Positions 9,906-17,993 of a stretch of DNA of 64,000 bases are shown here, in pieces. Source of the stretch: Roseateles depolymerans (GTDB taxonomy: Bacteria > Pseudomonadota > Gammaproteobacteria > Burkholderiales > Burkholderiaceae_C); NCBI RefSeq assembly GCF_003387155.1, contig NZ_QUMT01000007.1, positions 24,912 through 88,911 of the forward strand. The letters are read 5' to 3'. Made by a program: the position numbers and the translations under genes. The notes below the pieces were generated by a model, which did not search any database, was not told where the DNA came from, and saw only the letters and a program-made list of their open reading frames with translations. Positions within the stretch are counted from its first letter, which is position 1. Each line of letters opens with the position of its first letter.

Positions 9906-11831
9906 ATGTCCGTCAGGAGACTCGACGCGGGCCGCGTCCATTCCGTGCCAAGCACTGGCCGCAACAAGGCCCTCACCGGGGCCGACGCTGGCCGCGCAGC
10001 GGTGACCGGCCTCCTCAAGGCCGCCTCGACGGCGCTGCTGCTCGGCGCAGCAGTGCTCGGCCCGACCGGTGCCTCCGCAGCCGCCACCGTCCCCTCGACA
10101 CCTGCTGCGGGTTCCGTCAGCCGTCCCATGGGCGTTGTCACCACGGCGCGCGCCCAGGCCGCACCCGACCAGCGCGGCGACTATGCTCGTGTCATCGTCC
10201 GGTTCAAGAGCGATGCCGCCTCCGTCCGTGCCCGACCGCTGCAGGCCCGGGCCACCGCCGACGAGGCCCGGGACATCAGCCAGGTCCGCGCCACCGCGCT
10301 GGGCCTGCGCCAGGGCCACCGCCTGACCGCCCGCCGCAGCCTGGACGGCCGCACCCATGTCTTCACCGCCACCGGCCTGAGCTCCGCCGCGCTGGCCCGC
10401 CAGCTGGCCGCCGACCCGGAGGTGGACGCCGTCGAGCCGGACCGCTGGTGGCGCCCGTACGCAGTTCCCAACGACCCGCTCTACGCTACCGCCTCCGACG
10501 CCGGCGTGACGGCGGGCCAGTGGTATCTCAAGACGCCGGACAGCACGCTGCTCTCGCCGGTCAATGCCCCTGCCGCCTGGGATGTGAGCACCGGCGCCGG
10601 CGTGGTGGTGGCCGTGATCGACACCGGGGTGCGGTATGACCACCCCGACCTCAGCGGACAACTGCTGCCCGGCTACGACGTGATCGGATTCGCCAGCGCC
10701 AGCAGCACATCCACCGCCACGGCCAATGATGGCGACGGGGCCGACAGCGATGCCAGCGACCCCGGCGACTGGGTGGATCAGGCCGACATCAACTCAGGCC
10801 GGCTGGGCAGTTCCTGCACGTCGGATGACATTGGCCCCAGCTCCTGGCACGGCACGCGGGTCAGCGGCCTGATCGCCGCCAGCACCAACAACGGCCTGGG
10901 CATGGCGGGCCTGGCCTATGGGGCCAAGGTGCTGCCGGTGCGGGCCCTGGGCAAATGCGGCGGCTGGCAGTCTGACATTGAAGCCGGCATGCGCTGGGCG
11001 GCCGGCATTCTGGTGCCGGGGCTGCCCACCAACCGCAATCCGGCGCGGGTGATCAATCTGAGCCTGGGAAGCGACGGGAACTGCTCCGCCAGTTATCAGT
11101 CCGCAGTCAATGCGGTGGTGTCGCAAGGCGCGGTGGTGGTGGCTGCCGCCGGCAATGGCAACGACAGCGGCGGCATTGCCGTCGGCAGTCCGGCCAACTG
11201 TCGGAACGTGGTGGCCGTGGCCGCAGTGCGCCATTCCGGCACTAAGGTCGGTTTCTCCAATCTCGGGCCGGAGGTCTCCGTCAGCGCGCCGGGCGGCAAT
11301 TGCGTGACTGACACCGGATGCCTCTACCCGATCCTGTCCACCTCCAACAGCGGCAGAACCACACCGGTCGCGGCGGACAATGCCTACAACTACGCCGGGA
11401 CCGGCACCAGCTTCGCCACGCCCCTGGTGAGTGCAACGGCGGCGCTGATGCTGGCTGCGGACAGCAGCCTCACACCGGCCCAGGTCAAGGGCTTCTTGAT
11501 GAGCAGCACGCGGCCCTTCCCGACCACGGGCGCGCAGGCCGCCAATGCGCAGCAATGCCAGGACCCTGCGTCGGTCGGGACCAGCGCGCAACTGGAGTGT
11601 TATTGCACCACCAGCACCTGCGGAAGCGGCATGGTGGACGCGTACCAGGCGGTGCGGTCGGTGCTCGCGTCGCGGTCCGGTGGCACACCGGCACCGGCAC
11701 CGGCTCCGACGACGGACACGAGTAGTGGCGGCGGCGGAGGTGGCGGTGCGATGTCCGCAGGATGGTTGCTGGCGCTGCTGGTCGCGTGCGCGTTGCTGGC
11801 GCGGCGGCAGGAAGCGGTGCGCCGCCTGTAG
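9906..11831 (+). CDS. Secreted S8 (subtilisin) peptidase with GlyGly-CTERM-like tail
   Basis: A 641-residue extracellular serine peptidase. The order is: long basic N-terminus with hydrophobic signal segment (about 36-60), inhibitor-like propeptide (about 90-180, with VIVRFKSDAAS and VEPDRWWRPY), then the S8 catalytic domain with Asp239 (VVAVIDTGVRYDHPD), His315 (SSWHGTRVSGLIA) and Ser502 (GTGTSFATPLVSA). After an Ala/Pro/Thr linker the C-terminus has seven glycines, a hydrophobic helix (AGWLLALLVACALLA) and an Arg cluster, the layout of GlyGly-CTERM sorting tails handled by rhombosortase. That processing is an inference. Several Cys pairs suggest disulfides. GGAG five bases before the ATG supports the start. 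Confidence 0.88.
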   Translation: MSVRRLDAGRVHSVPSTGRNKALTGADAGRAAVTGLLKAASTALLLGAAVLGPTGASAAATVPSTPAAGSVSRPMGVVTTARAQAAPDQRGDYARVIVRFKSDAASVRARPLQARATADEARDISQVRATALGLRQGHRLTARRSLDGRTHVFTATGLSSAALARQLAADPEVDAVEPDRWWRPYAVPNDPLYATASDAGVTAGQWYLKTPDSTLLSPVNAPAAWDVSTGAGVVVAVIDTGVRYDHPDLSGQLLPGYDVIGFASASSTSTATANDGDGADSDASDPGDWVDQADINSGRLGSSCTSDDIGPSSWHGTRVSGLIAASTNNGLGMAGLAYGAKVLPVRALGKCGGWQSDIEAGMRWAAGILVPGLPTNRNPARVINLSLGSDGNCSASYQSAVNAVVSQGAVVVAAAGNGNDSGGIAVGSPANCRNVVAVAAVRHSGTKVGFSNLGPEVSVSAPGGNCVTDTGCLYPILSTSNSGRTTPVAADNAYNYAGTGTSFATPLVSATAALMLAADSSLTPAQVKGFLMSSTRPFPTTGAQAANAQQCQDPASVGTSAQLECYCTTSTCGSGMVDAYQAVRSVLASRSGGTPAPAPAPTTDTSSGGGGGGGAMSAGWLLALLVACALLARRQEAVRRL

Positions 11832-11832
11832 A

Positions 11833-12615
11833 TCAGCGGCTGGCGGCCCGTGCTGCGGCCCGACTCGCGGCCGGCTGCGGCGCCACGGCGCCCCCGACCG
11901 TGCCGGCAGCGCCGGAAGCAGACGTGGCAGGCGCGGGAGAAGACGCTGATGCCGACGGCACCGCAGCAGCGGCCCCAGCAGCAGGCGCCACCTCACAGCT
12001 CTTGCGCCGCTCCCCCCAGGGCGGATTGGCCACGGCATCCAGCCGGGACAGCTGCAAGCCGTCCAGTCGCGGCACCCGCAGCGTCGTTTGCTGGCTGGGC
12101 GACTGCAGCCGCAGCACGCGCAAGCCCTTGTAGTTGCGCTTGCTCATCGCGTCCAGCGCGGCCTCGGCGGCCGCTTCACTGTCATGCCGGCTCAGCACCA
12201 GCGTCGGCTGCTCGTCCGGGAATCCCTGCAGCGGCTCGAAGGCGATGCGCGCATTGCGATAGGTTTCTTCCTTGCGGGCCTGGAATTCCTTGCTGGGCAT
12301 CTTGATGGTGGCCAGCGCCCAGGTGCCGCCGGTGGCGGTCGTCTGCGCCTGCCACGACGCCGCCGTCAGACCCGCGCGCGTCAGCACGGCAATGGTCTGG
12401 CGCAGCGCTTCGTCGGTCTCGAGCGGTCCCAGTTCCACGCAGGCCAGCTTGTTCAGCTGACTGGCGGCCTGCTGCCCCAGCAGCTTGAGTTGTTCGGGCC
12501 GGACCTGCTGCTCCAGCCGGGACGGTGCCGTGGCACCGGTATTGATCCATCCGCCCCGCCACGCCAGCAGCAGCAGGTTGACCAGCAGAAGCAGAACCAC
12601 CAAGGCGCGCAACAT
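11833..12615 (-). CDS. Small inner-membrane-anchored SPOR-like protein
   Basis: A 260-residue protein with an uncleaved N-terminal anchor (MLRALVVLLLLVNLLLLAW) and a periplasmic part. Residues about 50-195 (CVELGPLETDEALRQTIAVL ... FPDEQPTLVLSRHDSEAAAE) have the look of SPOR domains, which bind denuded septal peptidoglycan and often contain xVQxGxF-like starts; here the match is loose. The last 55 residues are Ala/Pro/Ser-rich and low in complexity. It lies 7 bases after birA on the same strand, with AAGGGG as ribosome binding site, so the two are probably cotranscribed. The ATG at 12615 is chosen because the membrane anchor starts there. Confidence 0.6.
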   Translation of the reverse strand: MLRALVVLLLLVNLLLLAWRGGWINTGATAPSRLEQQVRPEQLKLLGQQAASQLNKLACVELGPLETDEALRQTIAVLTRAGLTAASWQAQTTATGGTWALATIKMPSKEFQARKEETYRNARIAFEPLQGFPDEQPTLVLSRHDSEAAAEAALDAMSKRNYKGLRVLRLQSPSQQTTLRVPRLDGLQLSRLDAVANPPWGERRKSCEVAPAAGAAAAVPSASASSPAPATSASGAAGTVGGAVAPQPAASRAAARAASR

Positions 12616-12622
12616 CAGCGGC

Positions 12623-13633
12623 TCACCCCTTGCTGGCGCTGGAATCGCCGTTCGCCGCGGCACCAGGCGCCGCCCCTGCGGACAGACGCACACTCACCTC
12701 GCCGCCCGTCACCGGCGTGGTGCCCGCCGGTGTGTGCACCAGCAGTTCGCCGCGTTCACTCACGCCGGCCGCGGTGCCTTCCAGCATGCCGGCCGTCACC
12801 GACTGCCCCAGCAGCAGGTCCCGCCGCGCGAAGCGCTCCCGCCAGGCGCCAAAGCCTTCCTTCGGGAAACCCGCCAGCGCCTTGAGCAGGGCCGGCGCCA
12901 GACGGGCCAGGGCCTGCGGCGGCGTGATGCCGGGCAGCAATTCCTGCAGGGCCGAAAAACCGGTGCTCAGCTGCGAATCGGCCACCCGCGCGCGGTCCGA
13001 CACATTCAGGCCCACCCCGATGATCGCCATGCGGGAACTGCCTGCCGGCACCGTCTCGATGAGGATGCCGCCCAGCTTGCGCTGGTCCAGCCAGAGATCG
13101 TTGGGCCACTTCAGTTGCAGGCGCTGGCCGTCCGGGTCCAGCGCATCGGCGATGGCCGTCCCCACCACCAGGGACAGTCCCGACCAGTCGGCCACGTCCA
13201 GCGGCAGCGAGATGGAAAAGGTCAGCGAGGCGCCCGCCGTGCTGTGCCAGGCCCGACCCTGACGGCCGCGACCGTGGGTCTGGTGCTCAGCCACCAGCAG
13301 GCAGGGCTGCAGGTCATGCTGCCGACGGCCGTAGGGGCGGTTGTCGCCGGCGCGGCTGAAGGCGCGTCCTTCAGAGCGACCGTCAAGGCGACCTTCGGTC
13401 CGGCCATCCGCTCGGCCGTCCGCTCGGCCATCCGCGCGACCATCACCACGTCCATCAGCCGTGCGAGCATCGCCCGCTTGATGAGCGGGTGAGGCGTTCT
13501 CGCGTCGCACCCGGTCCACCAGCATGGCATTGGTCGATTCCACCCGGGCCAGCACTTCAATGCTCAGGCCGGGCAGCAGCGGCTCCAGGTCTTGCCACAG
13601 GGCTTCAACGCCCCACTGTTGATGTTCTTGCAT
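12623..13633 (-). CDS. birA: Biotin--[acetyl-CoA-carboxylase] ligase with inserted repeat
   Basis: A 336-residue enzyme that activates biotin with ATP and attaches it to the BCCP subunit of acetyl-CoA carboxylase. It lacks the N-terminal winged-helix repressor domain of E. coli BirA, so it is a monofunctional ligase. Visible are RVESTNAMLVDRV, the biotin/ATP loop HGRGRQGRAWH, LKWPNDLWLDQRKLGGIL and IIGVGLNVS. Between VESTN and the GRGR loop, where E. coli has a short linker, about 60 extra residues include eight X-D/E-G-R tetrapeptides (residues 59-90). ATG 13633 gives the usual N-terminal length. The last residues overlap nothing; the SPOR-like gene follows. Confidence 0.92.
   Translation of the reverse strand: MQEHQQWGVEALWQDLEPLLPGLSIEVLARVESTNAMLVDRVRRENASPAHQAGDARTADGRGDGRADGRADGRADGRTEGRLDGRSEGRAFSRAGDNRPYGRRQHDLQPCLLVAEHQTHGRGRQGRAWHSTAGASLTFSISLPLDVADWSGLSLVVGTAIADALDPDGQRLQLKWPNDLWLDQRKLGGILIETVPAGSSRMAIIGVGLNVSDRARVADSQLSTGFSALQELLPGITPPQALARLAPALLKALAGFPKEGFGAWRERFARRDLLLGQSVTAGMLEGTAAGVSERGELLVHTPAGTTPVTGGEVSVRLSAGAAPGAAANGDSSASKG
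13364..13459 (-). repeat. Eight 12-bp in-frame repeats inside birA
   Basis: 96 bases encode eight tetrapeptides of the form A/G/T/L/S-D/E-G-R, for example ADGRADGRADGR. Unit length is 12 bases, so gain or loss of units keeps the frame. The repeat sits in the loop region between the STN motif and the GRGRxGR motif. Confidence 0.85.
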
Positions 13634-13739
13634 CGCCTCGAGAAGGAGTCTTGGTCGTCCCGGTCCTGGGCCAGCGCCGCCGGTCAGCGGTGCGGTCCAG
13701 GCCCGGTGCTGGATGGAGGAAGTCGCTGCCCCGGCCGCT

Positions 13740-14282
13740 TCAGCGCTTGGGCGCGAGCATCGTGCCACGACAGCTCGGGCTGCCGCAACGGCACTCGAAC
13801 CGCTTTTTCACTTTGGCGGTGTAGCGTTCGTCGATGATCAGACCATAGTCGTAAAACAGCTCTTCGCCGGCCGAAATATCCGTCAGGGCATGGATGAAAA
13901 CCCGCCCCTGTTCTTCCCGGGCCTCGCAATTGGGGGCGCAGGCATGATTGATCCAGCGGGCATTGTTGCCATTCACCGCTGCGTCAATGACGCCGCCCTC
14001 CTCCAGATGGAAGAAGAACGTATGGTCCGGTTGGGAGGGATCATGCGGATGACGGCGCAGGGCCTCGTCCCAGTCGATACGCTCGCCCTTGTATTCGATG
14101 ATGCGTTCACCGGCCTGGATGTCGGTCAGGGCATACACGCCGCGGCCATGCACGCCCGAGGCCCGCACCTGAATCCGGGACCGGCCGGACGACGCGGCCT
14201 GGGCCCGGTTACCCTTGCGGGGGGCTTCATCCGCCTTGGGGGTGGAGCGGGGCGGACGCGTGTCGGGGCTTTGTTGCGGCAT
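13740..14282 (-). CDS. SET-domain protein (putative protein-lysine methyltransferase)
   Basis: A 180-residue protein. After a basic, disordered N-terminus of about 35 residues comes a complete SET core: VRASGVHGRGVYALTDIQAG, then GNNARWINHACAPNCEA (pseudoknot with the NHxCxPN motif), GEELFYDYGL, and a post-SET zinc cluster CRCGSPSCRGTM. SET enzymes transfer methyl groups from S-adenosylmethionine to lysines, mostly of histones in eukaryotes; bacterial free-standing SET proteins of this size are known but their targets are mostly undefined. It is encoded upstream of birA, separated by about 106 bases, and divergently from topB. The motifs make the domain call firm; the substrate is unknown. 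Confidence 0.85.
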   Translation of the reverse strand: MPQQSPDTRPPRSTPKADEAPRKGNRAQAASSGRSRIQVRASGVHGRGVYALTDIQAGERIIEYKGERIDWDEALRRHPHDPSQPDHTFFFHLEEGGVIDAAVNGNNARWINHACAPNCEAREEQGRVFIHALTDISAGEELFYDYGLIIDERYTAKVKKRFECRCGSPSCRGTMLAPKR

Positions 14283-14400
14283 GGAGCGAGTCCGTTACAT
14301 TGAAATCATGGGTGCGCGCGCGTGTACGCGCGAGGCCGGATTGTAGGCAGGCGTTTTGATCCTTCAGACGCTGTCTTCGACAGGAAAGAAGCAAAAGCAC

Positions 14401-17205
14401 ATGAGCAAGGCATTGGTGATCGCGGAGAAGCCCTCGGTGGCGCAGGACATCGTCCGTGCCCTGACCCCGCAGTCGGGCAAGTTCGACAAGCATGACGAGT
14501 ACTTTGAAAACGACCAGTACATCGTCAGCTCCGCCGTGGGCCATTTGGTGGAGATCAAGGCACCGGAGGAATTCGACGTCAAGCGCGGCAAGTGGAGCTT
14601 TGCCCACCTGCCGGTGATCCCGCCGCATTTCGACCTCAACCCGATCGACAAGAGCAAGGGCCGGCTCAATGCACTGGTCAAGCTGATCAAGCGCAAGGAC
14701 GTGACCTCGCTGATCAATGCCTGTGACGCGGGCCGCGAAGGGGAGCTGATCTTCCGCCTCATCGTGCAATACGCCGGTTCGGCCAAGGCGCCGGTGAACA
14801 AGCCGGTGTCGCGCCTGTGGCTGCAATCGATGACGCCGCAAGCCATCCGCGACGGCTTCGACGCCCTGCGCAGCGACCAGCAGATGCTGCCCCTGGCCGA
14901 TGCCGCCCGCTGCCGGTCGGAAGCCGACTGGCTGGTGGGCATCAACGGCACCCGCGCCATGACCGCCTTCAATTCCCGCGATGGCGGCTTCTTCCTCACC
15001 ACCGTGGGCCGCGTGCAGACGCCCACGCTGTCCATCGTGGTGGAGCGGGAAGAAAAGATCCGCAAGCACGTCTATCGGGACTACTGGGAAATCCGCGGCA
15101 CCTTCGATGCCGTGGCCGGTCAGTACGAAGGCAAGTGGTTCGACCCCGCCTGGAAGAAGAACGAGCAGGACCCCGAGCAGCGGGCCGACCGCGTCTGGAC
15201 CCAGCAGGAAGCCGACGCCATTGCCGCCGCGGTGCGCGGCCAGCCGGCCACGGTGACCGAAGAGTCCAAGCCCAGCACCCAGGCCAGCCCCGGCCTGTAT
15301 GACCTGACCACGCTGCAGCGGGAGGCCAACTCGCGGTTCGGGTTCTCGGCCAAGACGACGCTGTCGCTGGCGCAGGCCCTGTATGAAAAGCACAAGGTTC
15401 TGACCTACCCCCGGACCGACTCCCGCTATCTGCCGGAAGACTACCTGAGCGTGGCCAAGCAGACCGCGCAGATGATTGCCACGTCCGACATGCCCGGCCC
15501 CTTGCGTGCCCTGGCACCGCATGCGCAGACGGCCCTGTCCAACGGCTACATCAAGCCCACCAAGAAAGTGTTCGACAACAGCAAGGTGTCGGACCACTTC
15601 GCCATCATCCCGACGCTGCAAACCCCGTCCAGCCTGACCGAAGCCGAAGCCAAGCTGTACGACATGGTGGTCAAGCGCTTCCTGGCGGTGTTCTTCCCGC
15701 CAGCGGAATTCCAGGTCACCACCCGCATCTCGACGGTCAAGGCGGCCGGCAAGTCCTTCAGCTTCCAGACCAACGGCAAGGTGCTGGTCAAGCCGGGCTG
15801 GCAGGCGGTGTATGGCAAGGAAGCCACCGACGAGAACGCCGAACCGGGCACCAGCGGTGCCATGCTGGTGCCGGTGGCCGCCGGTGAGCTGGTGCGCACC
15901 GAAAGCGCCGACGTGAAGGCGCTGCAGACCAAGCCGCCGGCCCGCTACACCGAAGCCACGCTGCTGTCCGCCATGGAAGGCGCCGGCAAGCTGGTGGACG
16001 ACGATGAACTGCGCGAAGCCATGGCCGAGAAGGGACTGGGCACCCCGGCCACGCGCGCGGCCATCATCGAAGGCCTGCTGGCCGAGAAGTACATGCTGCG
16101 CGAAGGCCGCGAGCTGATCCCCACGGCCAAGGCCTTCCAGCTGATGACGCTGCTGCGCGGCCTCGGCGTGGAAGAGCTGACCAAGCCCGAGCTGACCGGC
16201 AACTGGGAATTCCAGCTCTCCGAAATGGAGAAGGGCCGCCTCAAGCGCGAGGCCTTCATGGCCGAGATCGCCGCCATGACGCAGCGCGTCGTGCAAAAGG
16301 CCAAGGAATACGACCGGGACACCATTCCCGGCGACTACGCCACCCTCAAGACGCCCTGCCCCAAGTGCGGCGGCGTGGTGAAAGAGAACTACCGGCGCTT
16401 CACCTGCGTGGGCAAGACCGGGCACGGCGACGAATGCGGTTTCTCCATCCCCAAGATCCCGGGGGGCCGCAGCTTCGAACTGCCCGAGGTCGAGACCTTC
16501 CTGCGCGAGAAGAAGGTCGGCCCCCTGGAAGGATTCCGGTCCAAGGCCGGCTGGCCCTTCACGGCCGAACTGGCGCTGGTCTTTGACGACGAGATCAACA
16601 ACTGGAAGCTGGAGTTCGACTTCGGCGAGGACGCCCGCAAGGCGGAGGAATCCGGCGAGCCGGTGGACTTCAGCGCCCAGACGCCGCTGGGCCACTGCCC
16701 CAAGTGCAATGGCCGGGTGTTCGACCACGGCTCCAACTACGTCTGCGAGCATGCGGTGGGCAGCCACATCGCCTGCGACTTCAAGAGCGGCAAGATCATC
16801 CTGCAGCAGCCGATCGAGGCGGCGCAGATGAGCAAACTGCTGGAGCACGGCAAGACCGACCTGCTGGAGAACTTCGTCTCCAACAAGACACGGCGCAAGT
16901 TCAAGGCCTACCTCACCTACGACCGCAAGGAAGGCAAGGTGGTGTTCGAGTTCGAGCCACGTGCCGCCAAGGGCGCGCCTGCGGCTCGCAAGTCGGCCAC
17001 GGTCGGGCGTGCGGGGGCTGGCGCAGCGGCGGAGGACGGCGCCGAGGGGGCTGGGGCCAGCGCTGCCGCCAAGCCCGCCAAAACAGCGGCCAAAACTGCG
17101 GCCAAGGCCCCCGCCAAAGCCGCCAGCAAGACCGCCGCCAAGGCCCCGGCCAAGAAGACCGTGGTCCGCAAGGCGGCCGCGAAGAAGGCCACCGCCAGCT
17201 CCTGA
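14401..17205 (+). CDS. topB: DNA topoisomerase III with zinc ribbons and H1-like tail
   Basis: A 934-residue type IA topoisomerase that relaxes and decatenates DNA through a single-strand break. The TOPRIM domain opens with ALVIAEKPSVAQDI and contains ACDAGREGELIFR; the catalytic tyrosine is Y336 in TYPRTDSRYLP. The type IA core runs to about residue 635, followed by two zinc-ribbon-like segments (CPKCGGVV...CVGKTGHGDECGF and HCPKCNGRVFD...CEHAVGSHIACDF) and an 80-residue tail rich in Ala, Lys and Pro with AAKTAAKAPAKA-type repeats like histone H1. The ATG at 14401 fits the family start and avoids a 15-codon extension from a TTG. The three-gene MSF array follows 55 bases later on the same strand. 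Confidence 0.95.
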   Translation: MSKALVIAEKPSVAQDIVRALTPQSGKFDKHDEYFENDQYIVSSAVGHLVEIKAPEEFDVKRGKWSFAHLPVIPPHFDLNPIDKSKGRLNALVKLIKRKDVTSLINACDAGREGELIFRLIVQYAGSAKAPVNKPVSRLWLQSMTPQAIRDGFDALRSDQQMLPLADAARCRSEADWLVGINGTRAMTAFNSRDGGFFLTTVGRVQTPTLSIVVEREEKIRKHVYRDYWEIRGTFDAVAGQYEGKWFDPAWKKNEQDPEQRADRVWTQQEADAIAAAVRGQPATVTEESKPSTQASPGLYDLTTLQREANSRFGFSAKTTLSLAQALYEKHKVLTYPRTDSRYLPEDYLSVAKQTAQMIATSDMPGPLRALAPHAQTALSNGYIKPTKKVFDNSKVSDHFAIIPTLQTPSSLTEAEAKLYDMVVKRFLAVFFPPAEFQVTTRISTVKAAGKSFSFQTNGKVLVKPGWQAVYGKEATDENAEPGTSGAMLVPVAAGELVRTESADVKALQTKPPARYTEATLLSAMEGAGKLVDDDELREAMAEKGLGTPATRAAIIEGLLAEKYMLREGRELIPTAKAFQLMTLLRGLGVEELTKPELTGNWEFQLSEMEKGRLKREAFMAEIAAMTQRVVQKAKEYDRDTIPGDYATLKTPCPKCGGVVKENYRRFTCVGKTGHGDECGFSIPKIPGGRSFELPEVETFLREKKVGPLEGFRSKAGWPFTAELALVFDDEINNWKLEFDFGEDARKAEESGEPVDFSAQTPLGHCPKCNGRVFDHGSNYVCEHAVGSHIACDFKSGKIILQQPIEAAQMSKLLEHGKTDLLENFVSNKTRRKFKAYLTYDRKEGKVVFEFEPRAAKGAPAARKSATVGRAGAGAAAEDGAEGAGASAAAKPAKTAAKTAAKAPAKAASKTAAKAPAKKTVVRKAAAKKATASS

Positions 17206-17225
17206 GCGATCCGGAAAGCGGGTTG

Positions 17226-17260
17226 GGCTGACTGAGGGGTTTCACCTTTGGTCAGCCGCG
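17226..17260 (+). pseudogene. Relic of the 3' end of an MSF-array gene
   Basis: The 35 bases before gene A align without gaps to the 35 bases before gene C (19041-19075) with 26 identities, and the next eight bases (ATGAGCTT) are identical. Before gene C this stretch is coding: it gives the C-terminus QLRDFLFGEPP of gene B. Before gene A the same frame reads G-stop-LRGFTFGQPR-stop. So gene A appears to have once followed another B-like gene of which only the tail remains. Confidence 0.55.
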
Positions 17261-17980
17261 ATGAGCTTTCCCCTTCCTTCCGCCTCCGGATTTGTGCCGT
17301 CCGCCGCCCACCACGCGGACGGCACCGACAGCGACCCCGTTCCGTCCGGGAGGCGGCGGACAAGTTTGGCCAAGCTGGACTTCAGCGCACTGCCGGATCC
17401 CACCCCGGCCATCATCACGCGTGAGACGGTCGAGTATTGGCATGAAAGGGCGATGTCGCTCAGGCTTCGACTGGAGACGCACATTGCTCAGCACGAACCC
17501 ACCCTGACGCCGCACCTGACCGCGCGCTTCCATCGTTGCAAGGAACTCGAGAACTCCATCTTCGAGGCGCGGAACGGCCCCTTCAAGAGCCGCTTTGAAA
17601 CGACCGAAGACGTGCGCGCTCGTAATGACTTCAATCAAATCAAGGCCAATCTGGGGGCGATCTGCGGGATTCTGCGAGACCATCCGGTGGCGGATGCGCT
17701 GATCCTGTTCCGCGACATGGCCCAGGGTGTGGATGAGGCCTCTGCCGTGACCCGGCACCTCTCGCGCCGGGGCGACGACCCCTCGACAAGGAACCACCTG
17801 ACCACCATCAACGGTCTGATTCTCAAAATGGACAGGGCGGCCACGCTGGACGATGGCCGCCGGTCACTGGCGCAATTGCGGACCTACCTGGAGCCGTTGA
17901 CCTATTCGTCTTCCGGAGTGCTACCGGCGCTGGCGCGCTTCCCGCTTCCCCGGTCACGCCAGGGTGGCATGCCCCTTTGA
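17261..17980 (+). CDS. MSF-array gene A, unknown helical protein
   Basis: A 239-residue protein of no family I recognise. It starts MSFPLPSASG, followed by a Ser/Pro/Asp-rich, probably disordered stretch to about residue 50, then a mostly helical part. It shares with genes B and C a conserved core: Arg89 and Arg92 fall at the same residue number in all three (here TARFHRCKEL), followed by a long helical stretch, and a later motif MDRAATLDDGRRSLAQL (190-206) that matches LDRCSTLESCRSAMAAL in gene C. No signal peptide or membrane segment is present. It is 13 bases from gene B. Gene A has the shortest C-terminus of the three. Confidence 0.6.
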   Translation: MSFPLPSASGFVPSAAHHADGTDSDPVPSGRRRTSLAKLDFSALPDPTPAIITRETVEYWHERAMSLRLRLETHIAQHEPTLTPHLTARFHRCKELENSIFEARNGPFKSRFETTEDVRARNDFNQIKANLGAICGILRDHPVADALILFRDMAQGVDEASAVTRHLSRRGDDPSTRNHLTTINGLILKMDRAATLDDGRRSLAQLRTYLEPLTYSSSGVLPALARFPLPRSRQGGMPL

Positions 17981-17993
17981 CACCCCGACCCTC

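Noticed and set aside
14227..16848. Open frame of 873 codons on the minus strand opposite topB
   Set aside because: It mirrors the codon pattern of topB; the encoded sequence is His/Gly/Leu/Gln-rich low complexity, the usual by-product of GC-rich coding DNA.
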